Assembly (NCBI GenBank): GCA_937924525.1
Contig: CALDSU010000013.1
Span: forward strand, 124,001 to 188,000
Reading direction: 5' to 3'
Origin: an uncultured Bryobacteraceae bacterium
GTDB lineage: Bacteria; Acidobacteriota; Terriglobia; Bryobacterales; Bryobacteraceae
DNA: 64,000 nucleotides
The notes under the pieces were generated by a model. The model was not told the DNA's origin and made no database searches. It saw nothing but the letters and a program-made list of their open reading frames with translations. Below are positions 7,823 to 16,888 of this stretch, in pieces. The number at the start of each line of letters is the position of its first letter. Positions within the stretch are counted from its first letter, which is position 1. A program made the position numbers and the translations under genes.

Positions 7823-10495
7823 ATGTTCAACCTGAATTCTTTCGGCGCGGCGGCGACGCTGCGCGTTGGCTCCGCCTCGCACACCATCTATCGCCTGGAT
7901 GCCCTGGAAAAGCGTGGCTTCCCCGGCGTGGCGCGGCTGCCCTTTTCCATTCGCGTCCTGCTTGAGAATCTGCTCCGGCAGGAAGACGGCCGTAAAGTCA
8001 CCGCCGCCGACATCGAGGCCGTGGCGGCAGCAGCGGCGGCGGGAGTGAAGGAAATCGCCTTCATGCCGGCCCGCGTGATCCTTCAGGATTTTACCGGTGT
8101 GCCGTGCGCCGTGGACCTGGCCGCCATGCGCGAGGCCTTAACCAAGCTAGGCGCCGACCCGCAGCGCGCCAATCCGCTGCTGCCCGCGGACCTGGTGATC
8201 GACCACTCCGTGCAGGTCGATCATTTCGGCGCCGCCAACGCGCTGGAATTGAATTCGGTCATCGAATACCAGCGCAATCGCGAGCGCTACAGTTTCCTGC
8301 GCTGGGCCCAGACCGCGTTCGAGAACTTCCGCGTGGTGCCGCCGGCCACCGGCATCGTCCACCAGGTGAACCTGGAGTACTTGGCCCCCGTGGTCTTTCG
8401 CGCCCGCAACGGAGCGGCGTACCCGGACACCGTGGTGGGTACGGATTCGCACACCACCATGATCAACGGCTTGGGCGTCCTTGGTTGGGGCGTGGGCGGC
8501 ATCGAAGCCGAAGCCGCCATGCTCGGCCAGCCGATCTCCATGCTGCTGCCGCCGGTGGTCGGCTTCCGCCTCACCGGGCGGCTGCCCGAAGGCAGCACGG
8601 CAACGGACCTGGTGCTGACCGTGACGCAGATGCTGCGTAAAAAGGGCGTGGTGGGAAAGTTCGTGGAGTTCTTTGGACCCGGCCTGCGCGACCTCGGCCT
8701 CGCCGACCGCGCCACGGTGGCCAACATGGCCCCCGAGTACGGCGCCACCTGCGGCTTTTTCCCGGTCGACGAGGAGACCCTGAACTATCTGCGCTTCACC
8801 AACCGTCCCGCAGACCTGGTGGCGCTCGCGGAGGCCTATTACAAAGAGCAGGGTCTGTTCCGCACCGACGCCACGCCCGACCCCGAGTTCGCCGATACGC
8901 TCGAACTGGACTTGTCCACGGTGGTGCCGTCCCTGGCCGGGCCCAAACGCCCGCAAGACCGGGTCGAGTTGCCAGACGTCAAGAAGAATTTCGCCGCTTT
9001 CATCAAGGATCTTCCGCCCAAACAGACGCAGGTGCCGGTGAACGGCTCTTCGGTCACCATCGGGCATGGCGCGGTGGTGATCGCGGCCATCACCAGTTGC
9101 ACCAACACGTCCAATCCTTCCGTCATGCTCGGCGCGGGACTGCTGGCCAAGAAGGCGGTGGAAAAAGGACTGCGCTCCCAGCCATGGGTGAAAACGTCGC
9201 TGGCGCCGGGCTCCAAAGTGGTTCGCGACTACCTGATCGCCTCCGGGCTGCTGCCTTATCTTGAGCAACTCGGTTTCCACGTGGTCGGTTATGGCTGCAC
9301 CACCTGCATCGGCAACAGCGGTCCCTTGCCCGAGCACGTGTCCCGGGCGGTGAAGGAAGCCAACCTCACGGTGGTTTCCGTGCTCAGCGGCAACCGGAAC
9401 TTCGAGGGCCGCGTCAATCCCCAGGTGAAGGCGAACTACCTGGCGTCGCCGCCGCTGGTGGTGGCCTACGCCCTCGCGGGACGGGTGGATCTCGACCTCC
9501 AGAACGAACCGCTGGGCGCAGGCCGCGACGGGCAACCGGTCTATCTGCGCGACATCTGGCCGTCCAACGACGAGATCCTCGCCACGGTCCGCTCGGCGCA
9601 AACGTCGGCCCAATTCGCCGAACAGTACGCCGCGGTGTTCGAGGGCGACGCGGCGTGGCGCGGCATTCAGATCCCCACGGGCAAAGTCTACCAGTGGGAC
9701 GAAGCCTCCACTTACATCAAGCGCCCGCCGTACTTCGACGCCATGGCGGATCCGGAAGCGCCCGTCGCGGACTTGACGGGGCTGCGCGCCCTGGCCGTGC
9801 TGGGCGATTCGGTGACCACGGACCACATCTCGCCTGCCGGCAGCATTCCCGCGGACTCGCCTGCCGGAAAGTACCTGATCGCGCAAGGCGTCGAGCCCCG
9901 CGACTTCAACTCCTACGGCGCGCGCCGCGGCAACCACGAGGTGATGGTGCGCGGCACGCTGGCCAACATCCGTCTGCGCAATCAGCTGGCGCCCGGCACC
10001 GAGGGCGGCTGGACCCGCCATTTGCCGGACGGCCAACAGATGTTTATTTACGACGCCGCCATGCAATACCAGCAGGAGGGCGTCAGCCTGCTGATTATCG
10101 CGGGGAAGGAATACGGTTCGGGTTCCTCCCGGGACTGGGCCGCCAAGGGCGTCGCCCTGCTGGGCGTCAAGGCGGTGCTCGCCGAAAGCTTCGAGCGGAT
10201 TCATCGCAGCAACCTCGTGGGCATGGGCGTGCTGCCGCTGGAATTCCTGCCGGGGCAGAATCGCGAGACGCTGGGCCTGACCGGGGAAGAGGTCTTCTCC
10301 GTGACCGGCGTCCGCGAGGCCGTGGCCGGCGGACGGCGCGCCACGGTTCACGCGGTGGCTGCCGGCGGCGCCGCCAAAACCTTCGACGTGGTGGTGCGCG
10401 TCGACACGCCGGTCGAGGCGGACTACTACCGCCACGGCGGGATTCTGCCGTTTGTCCTGCGTCAACTGGCGGCGGGCGCGGAGGCTACCGCGTAA
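7823..10495 (+). CDS. acnA: Aconitate hydratase AcnA
   Basis: An 890-residue aconitase, the standard AcnA/IRP1-type length. It isomerises citrate to isocitrate in the cytoplasmic TCA cycle using a [4Fe-4S] cluster. The cluster ligands are Cys426 ([10 protein letters not shown]) and Cys492/Cys495 ([12 protein letters not shown]). Other signatures are [23 protein letters not shown]-type residues near 210, the C-terminal swivel-domain [12 protein letters not shown] and [20 protein letters not shown]-type sequence. The start is taken at the first ATG; just upstream is an AT-rich stretch (TAGAATAATAAG, 7802-7813) that could hold a -10 element. A long open frame on the opposite strand is a shadow. 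Confidence 0.97.
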   Translation: MFNLNSFGAAATLRVGSASHTIYRLDALEKRGFPGVARLPFSIRVLLENLLRQEDGRKVTAADIEAVAAAAAAGVKEIAFMPARVILQDFTGVPCAVDLAAMREALTKLGADPQRANPLLPADLVIDHSVQVDHFGAANALELNSVIEYQRNRERYSFLRWAQTAFENFRVVPPATGIVHQVNLEYLAPVVFRARNGAAYPDTVVGTDSHTTMINGLGVLGWGVGGIEAEAAMLGQPISMLLPPVVGFRLTGRLPEGSTATDLVLTVTQMLRKKGVVGKFVEFFGPGLRDLGLADRATVANMAPEYGATCGFFPVDEETLNYLRFTNRPADLVALAEAYYKEQGLFRTDATPDPEFADTLELDLSTVVPSLAGPKRPQDRVELPDVKKNFAAFIKDLPPKQTQVPVNGSSVTIGHGAVVIAAITSCTNTSNPSVMLGAGLLAKKAVEKGLRSQPWVKTSLAPGSKVVRDYLIASGLLPYLEQLGFHVVGYGCTTCIGNSGPLPEHVSRAVKEANLTVVSVLSGNRNFEGRVNPQVKANYLASPPLVVAYALAGRVDLDLQNEPLGAGRDGQPVYLRDIWPSNDEILATVRSAQTSAQFAEQYAAVFEGDAAWRGIQIPTGKVYQWDEASTYIKRPPYFDAMADPEAPVADLTGLRALAVLGDSVTTDHISPAGSIPADSPAGKYLIAQGVEPRDFNSYGARRGNHEVMVRGTLANIRLRNQLAPGTEGGWTRHLPDGQQMFIYDAAMQYQQEGVSLLIIAGKEYGSGSSRDWAAKGVALLGVKAVLAESFERIHRSNLVGMGVLPLEFLPGQNRETLGLTGEEVFSVTGVREAVAGGRRATVHAVAAGGAAKTFDVVVRVDTPVEADYYRHGGILPFVLRQLAAGAEATA

Positions 10496-10539
10496 TTTCG
10501 TTCCCGCGCGAAGGCCCCCGGCGGCCTTCGCCCTCCGCC

Positions 10540-11559
10540 ATGACCCGCAGACTCTTTCTTGCTTCCGGAGCTTCGCTGATGACGACTTCCGCGCAGAGTC
10601 CGGCGCTTCTGAAACCGGCCGCTCTCAAACCCGGCGACACGGTGGGCTTGATCACGCCGTCCACGTACGTCTCCAATCCGGACAGCCTGCAACTGGCGGA
10701 GCGGACCATGGATTATTTCGGCCTGAGGCACAAGTACGGCCGCAACGTGCGCAAGCGGAACGGCTACCTGGGCGGCACCGTTGAGGAGCGCGTGGCGGAT
10801 CTGCATGAAATGTTCGCCGACCCGGAGGTTCGCGCGGTGTTTGCGCTGCGCGGCGGCTACGGATCGTCCCAACTGCTGGACCGGCTGGACTATAGCCTGA
10901 TCCGCCGCCACCCGAAAATCTTCCTGGGCTATAGCGACATCACCGCTCTCCACCTGGCCATCCACCGGCGGAGCGGGCTGGTGACGTTTCATGGACCCAC
11001 CGCGCTGTCCCGGTTCAGTCCCTATACGCAGGAGCATTTCCGGCGGGCGTTGTTTGAAACAAAACCGCTCGGCCTGTTGCGGAATCCGCCGGACTCCGAC
11101 CCGCTGCGTCCCGCGCACACGACGCGCACCGTTCGTCCCGGTAGGGCGCGCGGCCCGCTGGTGGGAGGCAATCTGACGTTGATCTCTACCACCTTGGGCA
11201 CGCCCTTCGAAATCGATACGCGGGGCAAGATCTTCTTCCTCGAAGATGTGGAAGAGCAGCCCTACTCGATTGACCGGATGTTGACGCATCTCCGCCTGGC
11301 CGGCAAGTTCGCCGAAGCCGCCGGCGTGATCTTCGGCGAATGCGCCGATTGCCGGCCGCGCGACTTCCGCCCGTCGTTCGAATCCAATTTTTCGCTTGGC
11401 GAGATCCTCGACGAGATTCTGGGCAAGCTCCGTGTGCCGGTGCTCTTTGGCCTCACCATCGGCCACACCCCGGACCAGTTGACTCTGCCGCTGGGGCTGA
11501 TGGCTACCCTTGATGCGGACCAGGGAACGCTCACCATCGAGGAATCCGCTACCGTATAA
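10540..11559 (+). CDS. S66-family LD-carboxypeptidase, exported
   Basis: A 339-residue protein, starting at ATG 10540 after the aconitase stop; the frame is open much further upstream but there it overlaps acnA. The N-terminus (TRRLFLASGASLMTTSAQS) resembles a signal peptide. The family cleaves L,D peptide bonds in recycled muropeptides (LdcA) or acts on related substrates (MccF). A Ser-Glu-His triad is visible: Ser109 in GGYGSSQLLDRLD, Glu235 in FFLEDVEEQPYSIDRML, and His309 in GLTIGHTPDQLTLPLG. It lies 44 nt after acnA and 9 nt before aroA, so it is probably cotranscribed with aroA. LdcA is usually cytoplasmic, so the signal-like N-terminus suggests an envelope role. Confidence 0.88.
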   Translation: MTRRLFLASGASLMTTSAQSPALLKPAALKPGDTVGLITPSTYVSNPDSLQLAERTMDYFGLRHKYGRNVRKRNGYLGGTVEERVADLHEMFADPEVRAVFALRGGYGSSQLLDRLDYSLIRRHPKIFLGYSDITALHLAIHRRSGLVTFHGPTALSRFSPYTQEHFRRALFETKPLGLLRNPPDSDPLRPAHTTRTVRPGRARGPLVGGNLTLISTTLGTPFEIDTRGKIFFLEDVEEQPYSIDRMLTHLRLAGKFAEAAGVIFGECADCRPRDFRPSFESNFSLGEILDEILGKLRVPVLFGLTIGHTPDQLTLPLGLMATLDADQGTLTIEESATV

Positions 11560-11568
11560 CCGCGACTC

Positions 11569-12849
11569 ATGGAACAAATCATTACTCCCGCCCGGCGCCT
11601 GTTCGGCGCCGTCCGCCTGCCCGGCGACAAATCGATCTCGCACCGCTACGCGATGCTTTCCTCCATCGCGGAAGGCGATTCGAAGATCACCAACTACTCG
11701 ACCGGCGCGGATTGCCATTCGACGCTTGGCTGTCTGCGCGCGCTGGGCGTCGCGATGGAAATCGAAGGCACGGAGGTGACGATTCACGGCCGCGGCCTCG
11801 ATGGCCTGCAAGCGCCCGCCACCGATCTGGACGCCGGCAACAGCGGGTCCACCATCCGGATGCTGAGCGGCATCCTGGCCGCGCAGCGCTTCTCCTGCCG
11901 TATCTTCGGCGACGAATCGCTCTCGCGGCGCCCGATGGACCGCATCATGCGGCCGCTGGCGCAGATGGGCGCGCGGATCGAAGCCCGCGACGGGCGCTAC
12001 CCGCCATTGGCCATTACCGGCGCGCCGCTGCGGCCCATCGAATACGTCTTGCCCATGCCCAGCGCCCAGGTGAAAACCTGCGTGCTGTTCGGCGGCCTTT
12101 TTGCCGAGGGCGTCACCGTGGTCGAGGAGCCCATCCGCTCGCGCGACCACTCCGAAATCGCGCTCCGCGAGTTCGGCGCGGAACTCACCGTCCACAAACG
12201 GCGCATCACGCTCCAGGGCCGCCCGCGCCTCACCGGCCGGAATCTCGTCGTTCCTTCCGATCTTTCCTCGGCCGCGTTCTTCCTGGTGGCCGCGTTGATC
12301 GTGCCGGACTCCAGCCTCCAGATCAACGCCGTGGGGCTGAATCCCACGCGCTCGACGCTCCTCGACTTTCTGCTTTCGATTGGCGCGAACATTCGCGTCA
12401 CGAACCTCGAGCAGCACAATGGCGAACCCATCGGCGACCTGCTCGTGCGGTCGGCGCCCGTGCGCGGCGGCGAGGTCTCCGGCGAAATCACCGCTGCCCT
12501 GATCGATGAACTGCCGGTCCTGGCGGTGCTGGGCGCGGCCAGCGAGCAGGGCCTGGTCATCCGTGACGCCGCCGAATTGCGCATCAAGGAGACCGACCGG
12601 ATCAGAACCGTCGTCGATAACCTCCGTCGCCTGGGCGTCGCGGCCGAGGAACTGCCGGACGGCATGAAGATCCCCGGCGGCCAGCAGTTCCGCGCCGCCC
12701 GCCTGGACTCCTACGGCGACCACCGCATCGCCATGGCGTTCTCTGTCGCCGCCCTCCGCGCCGACGGCGAGTGCGTCATCGAGAACGCCGAGGCGGCATC
12801 GGTTTCCTTTCCCGAGTTCTTCGACATCCTCTGTCACGTGGCGGAATAA
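11569..12849 (+). CDS. aroA: 3-phosphoshikimate 1-carboxyvinyltransferase (EPSP synthase)
   Basis: A 426-residue enzyme of the usual family length. It condenses shikimate-3-phosphate with PEP in the cytoplasmic shikimate pathway. Signatures: LPGDKSISHRYAML at residues 17-30, DAGNSGSTIRMLSGI near residue 87, RRPMDRIMRPL near 122, the lysine-rich RIKETDRIRTV near 340, and the C-terminal SYGDHRIAMAFSVAAL. The start ATG lies 9 nt after the peptidase stop. No other aro genes are in the window. Sensitivity class to glyphosate cannot be told from sequence alone. Confidence 0.96.
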   Translation: MEQIITPARRLFGAVRLPGDKSISHRYAMLSSIAEGDSKITNYSTGADCHSTLGCLRALGVAMEIEGTEVTIHGRGLDGLQAPATDLDAGNSGSTIRMLSGILAAQRFSCRIFGDESLSRRPMDRIMRPLAQMGARIEARDGRYPPLAITGAPLRPIEYVLPMPSAQVKTCVLFGGLFAEGVTVVEEPIRSRDHSEIALREFGAELTVHKRRITLQGRPRLTGRNLVVPSDLSSAAFFLVAALIVPDSSLQINAVGLNPTRSTLLDFLLSIGANIRVTNLEQHNGEPIGDLLVRSAPVRGGEVSGEITAALIDELPVLAVLGAASEQGLVIRDAAELRIKETDRIRTVVDNLRRLGVAAEELPDGMKIPGGQQFRAARLDSYGDHRIAMAFSVAALRADGECVIENAEAASVSFPEFFDILCHVAE

Positions 12850-12945
12850 TTTGCGCCGCGATCCGGCCACCCTTCGGTGCGCCGCGCGAACCCGGCCGCA
12901 CCAGAAGGCTCGCGTTCCCCTTCCGCCGCCCGGGCGCGGCCATGC

Positions 12946-13317
12946 TCAAGAGCGCTTGCCGGGCCGCCGATCGTTCCCGCGCCTGCGGGAACCACGCGGC
13001 GCGTTTTCAGCGACCCGCCACTGGTACGCCGTCCGGAGCGCACCCGCCAGCGTGTCTTCATCCGCGGCCGCGAGGCGGACGTGGGTCGTCCCCCTCCGGC
13101 CCCAGCCCCCGGAAATCGCCAGAAACACGTCGGGGCGCTCGCGGATGAACTCCGCCTGGACCTCAGGCGAAAGCGTCCGGTTACCGTAGCCCTGCCGTAC
13201 CGAGGCAAAGGTGGCGAAAATCCGTCCCCCTATGCCGAAATCGGCCGCGCCCATGTGCGAGCGTTCCTCCGCGCCGTCCAGGCTCAAGGCAAGCCGCTGG
13301 AAATCACGTGCATCCAT
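12946..13317 (-). CDS. MmcQ/YjbR-family protein
   Basis: A 123-residue small protein of the MmcQ/YjbR (CyaY-like fold) family, often annotated as DNA-binding although the role is not established. It shows MDARDFQRLALSLDGAEERS, the family start with a substrate-like helix, IGGRIFATFASVRQGYGNRT, then LSPEVQAEFIRERPDVFLAI and a TTHVRLAAADEDTLAGAL segment. Length is typical. It is 20 nt downstream of the DUF362 gene on the same strand, so it is likely cotranscribed, although functional linkage is unclear. Confidence 0.85.
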   Translation of the reverse strand: MDARDFQRLALSLDGAEERSHMGAADFGIGGRIFATFASVRQGYGNRTLSPEVQAEFIRERPDVFLAISGGWGRRGTTHVRLAAADEDTLAGALRTAYQWRVAENAPRGSRRRGNDRRPGKRS

Positions 13318-13337
13318 ACCGAGGGACGCCCTCGCGC

Positions 13338-14948
13338 CTACGCCGTCCAGCGAATTCCTTCCACCGTGTCGCCGTCGTTGCGCGTGTTCACCATCAGGAC
13401 ACTGAGGTCGGCGGCGTCGCGCAGCGCCTCCACGTGGAAGAGCAACTGGTTTTCACCCGGTTTCAATTCGACCGCCTGCTGGAACTGGCCGATGCGGTAG
13501 CGGGTGCGGTTCTCCAGCGCCAGCACTGGCTCCCCGTTCAGGCGGACGGTCACCTTGCCGCGCGCGCCCACCCAGAGAAACCCCTGCTGATGACCGTCGG
13601 AAACCAGGCGCGTGCAGGCGCCGAACGCCGCGCCGGGCGTCACCATGCCCAGATGCTGTCCGAAGTGGAGCGTGTCGGTCGGGATGGTGATGCGCGTCCA
13701 GGAGGCCAGCGGGGCCTGCGGGTCGCGTGTGACGCGCCACTCGCGGCTGCCGCGTCCGTACCAACGCTTGGGTTTTGCCCAGCGCCGGAAATACCGGTCC
13801 GGTTCCTCCCCGATCACGTCCACCCGCCGGCGGTCCAGCGCACCCATGCCGCGCTGTTCGGCCAGGTGCAGGAACTCCATGTCCTGCTCGTTGAAACCCA
13901 TCAGCCGCGCGGCCAGGGCGTCGGCGGCTACCGGGTCCTCGCCGGCAAAGATCAGATTGGACCGGATCATCTGGTCCGGCATGTTGTTGTTGTGCTCGGT
14001 GTATTGTAAACCGCGAATCGCGTCGACCACGGTGTAGTCGGGCGGATGAAAGGCCGCCAGATCGCAAATGAAAGGATCGATCCGGTCTTCGACCGAATGT
14101 TCCTTGTGCAGGGCCGCATTATAAAAAGCTCCCGGCGGCGCGTAGGCCTCCCGCGGCGCGGTGCCGACGTAGTTCTTCAGCGAACAGGTGATGCCGCACT
14201 GCTCGTGCACCTTCATCACCGGCACGCTGATCAGGAAATCGCACTTCCGGATGGTGTTGGTGACGAAGTAGTCGGGACGCCCGCCAAAGGCGCCCACGCC
14301 GTTGGCCGCCCGGGGAACCTCGAGGCGACGGAAGCGGCCGGCTTCGTCGCGCACCGCGTCGTAGCTGAGGTCCACGTAATCAAACTTTTTGCCGGGGTGC
14401 TCGCGCTGGCAGGCTTCCAGCATGCCGCCCAGGGAACCGTTGAAGCCCGGGAACTCCTCGGGCCCCCAATCGAAGGTGCGCGCGTCGACGCGCGCCCCGT
14501 TCTGGTAACACACGTTGTCTTCGGCGGGATCGGAGACCCGCCGGTAGCTGCCTCCTTCGGCGATGGTGACCCGCCCGGCCTGGGACCGCGCCGCCACGTA
14601 TTCGAGCACCGCCCGGGTGACGCGGAAATCGGTGATGTCGCCGGTGCGGTAGAAATCGCGCGGGCGCAGCGCCACGATATTCGGCTTGATGACGACCCAC
14701 GCGCCGGGGGGGATCTTCGCTTCCAAGCTGCCCGCCCGCGGCGCCCCATACTCAATCGCCTTCCACACCATGTCGCGGACGCGGAGGTAGTCCAACGGAT
14801 CCTCCGGACTGGCGGGCCGGGCCAGCCGCGCATGGGTGGACGGCACAAAGCCCAATCGGGTTTTTCCAGCGCCGGACGGGCTCGCCCAAAGCGATGCGGG
14901 AATCGCGGCGGAGGAGAGGAGGAAACAGCGGCGGCTGCACACGCCCAT
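13338..14948 (-). CDS. DUF362 iron-sulfur-type secreted protein
   Basis: A 536-residue protein. The start is placed at ATG 14948, which yields a Tat/Sec-like leader (CSRRCFLLSSAAIPASLWAS); longer starts add low-quality sequence overlapping the divergent gene. The DUF362 core spans residues about 50-400: PGAWVVIKPNIVALRPRDFY, GRVTIAEGGSYRR, KCDFLISVPVMKVHEQCG, ITCSLKNYVGTAP, DYTVVDAIRGLQYTEHNNN. Residues about 430-536 form an added beta-rich domain (KPGENQLLFHVEALRDAADL). DUF362 is a large uncharacterised family; some members carry Fe-S clusters, but I see no ferredoxin CxxCxxC motif here. It is divergent from a second DUF362 gene 47 nt away. Confidence 0.85.
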   Translation of the reverse strand: MGVCSRRCFLLSSAAIPASLWASPSGAGKTRLGFVPSTHARLARPASPEDPLDYLRVRDMVWKAIEYGAPRAGSLEAKIPPGAWVVIKPNIVALRPRDFYRTGDITDFRVTRAVLEYVAARSQAGRVTIAEGGSYRRVSDPAEDNVCYQNGARVDARTFDWGPEEFPGFNGSLGGMLEACQREHPGKKFDYVDLSYDAVRDEAGRFRRLEVPRAANGVGAFGGRPDYFVTNTIRKCDFLISVPVMKVHEQCGITCSLKNYVGTAPREAYAPPGAFYNAALHKEHSVEDRIDPFICDLAAFHPPDYTVVDAIRGLQYTEHNNNMPDQMIRSNLIFAGEDPVAADALAARLMGFNEQDMEFLHLAEQRGMGALDRRRVDVIGEEPDRYFRRWAKPKRWYGRGSREWRVTRDPQAPLASWTRITIPTDTLHFGQHLGMVTPGAAFGACTRLVSDGHQQGFLWVGARGKVTVRLNGEPVLALENRTRYRIGQFQQAVELKPGENQLLFHVEALRDAADLSVLMVNTRNDGDTVEGIRWTA

Positions 14949-14995
14949 AGCTATTCTATACACCATCCCTCTAAACTGAAAAAGGGCTCTCCTGC

Positions 14996-16171
14996 ATGCG
15001 CAGACGCGACTTCGTATCCACCGCCCTGGCGGCCGGCGCGGCCGCCGCGCAGACGCCCGGCAAACCGGAAGAGCGGTTCTCCGCCACGGCAACCCAGGAC
15101 ACCACCCCGCGGGTCGGCGTGGTGCTGTCCAGTTTTCGCGGCGCCGAGGAACACGACGGGACGAAACTGCCGGGGCTGGCTGACCCGCGCCCTGCGGACG
15201 CGGTCCTCACCGCCGCCCAAATCGACGCCATGACGCGCCTGGCGGTCTCGCTCGGCGGAATGCGGGTGGGCGGCTTGCAGGCCATCTTCGACGCGGAAGA
15301 CTGGGTGGTGGTGAAGGTGGCCATTCCGTCGTTCCCGGGCGCCACGTCTGCCGCGCCGGGAAGCACGGCGCCGCCGTTCGCGCCCGGCGGCGTCACCGAC
15401 CCGCGCTTGGTGCGCAGCCTGCTTCGGTTGCTGGCCGAACAGAAGCTCGGAGCGCGCTTCACGCTGGCGGAAGGGGCGGCGGGGTGGTTGCCCCAAGAGC
15501 GATCGAAGGCCGCCGTGGACGGCTGGACTTCGGAGTGGGGGGGCCAGTTCGACGGGCTCAGCTATGAAAAGCTGATAGCCGAACTGCGCGAAAGCCACCC
15601 GGATCGCGAGTTCGACCTCGCCGACCTGAATTTCGCCGAAACCCTGGAAACGCCCGTACCCGGTAAGCCGGCGGCGTCACGCAACCCGAGTGGCCGCTAT
15701 CATCTGCCCAAGGTGATTCAGCAGTGCGACAAACTGATCAGCGTCTCGCCACTGCGCACCAGTGCGGACAGCGGCGTCGCGCTCTCCATGGCGAACTATC
15801 TGGGCCTGGCCCCAGGCTCCAAGTACGGTTTTCCCAAGACCGGCTTGTTTGCGCTGGGCTCCCCAGACGAGCTGATCGTCGATTGGTTTGCGCTGAAGCC
15901 GGCCGACTTCGCGGTAGCGGGCGGATGCCTGGGCCTGGAAGGCGATGGCACGACGCGGCGGCACAATCTGGTGCTGGCGGGCGCGAGCGCCCTGGCGGTG
16001 GATGCCTGCGCCGCGTCGGCCATCGGGTTCGATCCCGCGCGGATTCCGCACCTGACCATGGGCGAAAAGAAGGGCTTCGGGATCTTGGAAACCGAACTGG
16101 TGTGGACCCGGGGCAACAGCCTGGAAGAGGCGCGCCACGAGTTTCAGAAGCCCGCGCGCTGGCGGCGCTGA
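14996..16171 (+). CDS. DUF362-domain Tat-signal protein
   Basis: A 391-residue protein with a Tat-like leader (MRRRDFVSTALAAGAAAAQT). The body has DUF362 features: EDWVVVKVAIPSF near residue 100, RFTLAEGAAGWLPQER near 155, the QQCDKLISVSPLRTSADSGV region near 240, and LVLAGASALAVDACAASAIGF near 330. It is shorter than its divergent neighbour and lacks that protein's C-terminal beta domain. The two genes share a 47-nt intergenic region, so their expression is probably linked. Family membership is supported by sequence; activity is not known. Confidence 0.82.
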   Translation: MRRRDFVSTALAAGAAAAQTPGKPEERFSATATQDTTPRVGVVLSSFRGAEEHDGTKLPGLADPRPADAVLTAAQIDAMTRLAVSLGGMRVGGLQAIFDAEDWVVVKVAIPSFPGATSAAPGSTAPPFAPGGVTDPRLVRSLLRLLAEQKLGARFTLAEGAAGWLPQERSKAAVDGWTSEWGGQFDGLSYEKLIAELRESHPDREFDLADLNFAETLETPVPGKPAASRNPSGRYHLPKVIQQCDKLISVSPLRTSADSGVALSMANYLGLAPGSKYGFPKTGLFALGSPDELIVDWFALKPADFAVAGGCLGLEGDGTTRRHNLVLAGASALAVDACAASAIGFDPARIPHLTMGEKKGFGILETELVWTRGNSLEEARHEFQKPARWRR

Positions 16172-16184
16172 ACCGCGGCGGAAA

Positions 16185-16868
16185 TTACTTTTCCGCCAGC
16201 CACGCCACAAACATCCCGTCCGGTTCCACGTCCTCCCAGTACGAGATGAAACGCGATTCGGCGTGGCGGCAATGCCGGAGCAGCAGTCGCTGTAATTCCT
16301 CGGGGTGGAACCATCGCTCCCAAGCGGGGGTGGGCAGTTTGCCGAAGTGGGCGGCGTTCTTGTCGATGATCAGGATACGGCCGCGCGGTTTGACGACGCG
16401 GCACAGTTCGGCGACCGCGCGCTCGATCTCGACGGCGTGCTCCAGGGACTCGGTGGCGTACGCGCCGTCGAACCATTCGTCAGCGAATGGCAGTTCGGTC
16501 AAAGAGCCTTGCCGGGTGTGAATCGGCGGGGGAACGTGCCGCAGCATTTCGGCGGAAATGTCCAAACCCCACACCTCTGCGCCCGGATTGCGCTCCTGGA
16601 CGATGCGGGCGAAGCGGCCTTTGCCGCAGCCGGCGTCCAGCACGCGCTTGCCGGCCACGTCGCCCAAGTGCTCCAGGACGAGTTTGACATGCCAGATACG
16701 CGGGTCGATGGTCGAAGGAAAGTGGTTCTCGTCGCGGGCGGCTTCGTCGAACGAGCGCCGGATGGCGTCCTCGAGTTCCGCGGTCAACCGGGTAGGAGCA
16801 GGGAGAACCGGCGTGGCGCCGGTCCTCCCTTTGGACCAGCGGGCAAGCAGGCGCGGAAGCCAGTTCAT
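16185..16868 (-). CDS. Class I SAM-dependent methyltransferase
   Basis: A 227-residue enzyme with the class I fold: motif I KRVLDAGCGKGRFARIVQ, then AEVWGLDISAEMLRHV (acidic ribose-binding loop), LPFADEWFDGAYATESLEHA and a GRILIIDKNAAHFGKLP strand. The start is set at ATG 16868; the open frame continues upstream into the PFK gene but without homologous sequence. It is 20 nt downstream of PFK on the same strand. Its N-terminal segment (RTGATPVLPAP) is encoded by the hairpin repeat at 16801-16829, an apparent insertion tolerated in coding sequence. The substrate is unknown (small molecule, lipid or sugar). Confidence 0.85.
   Translation of the reverse strand: MNWLPRLLARWSKGRTGATPVLPAPTRLTAELEDAIRRSFDEAARDENHFPSTIDPRIWHVKLVLEHLGDVAGKRVLDAGCGKGRFARIVQERNPGAEVWGLDISAEMLRHVPPPIHTRQGSLTELPFADEWFDGAYATESLEHAVEIERAVAELCRVVKPRGRILIIDKNAAHFGKLPTPAWERWFHPEELQRLLLRHCRHAESRFISYWEDVEPDGMFVAWLAEK
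16801..16829. repeat. Coding-embedded copy of the ACCGGCG/CGCCGGT hairpin
   Basis: GGGAG-A-ACCGGCG, loop TGG, CGCCGGT-C-CTCCC forms a near-perfect stem (7 bp, one mismatch, 5 bp) inside the 5' end of the methyltransferase gene. The same ACCGGCG/CGCCGGT core occurs in intergenic copies at 7267-7285 and 24631-24649. Confidence 0.6.
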
Positions 16869-16888
16869 GGCCGCGGCAAAGCGTCTGG

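Noticed and set aside
8147-10465. 772-codon minus-strand open frame opposite acnA
   Set aside because: Shadow of the aconitase gene, His/Arg-rich and without family motifs.
9655-10539. Upstream extension of the S66 peptidase frame into acnA
   Set aside because: No homology before residue 1 of the chosen start at 10540, and it overlaps acnA entirely.
10462-12870. 802-codon minus-strand open frame opposite the S66 peptidase and aroA genes
   Set aside because: Shadow frame produced by high-GC codon use of aroA; product has no recognisable domain.
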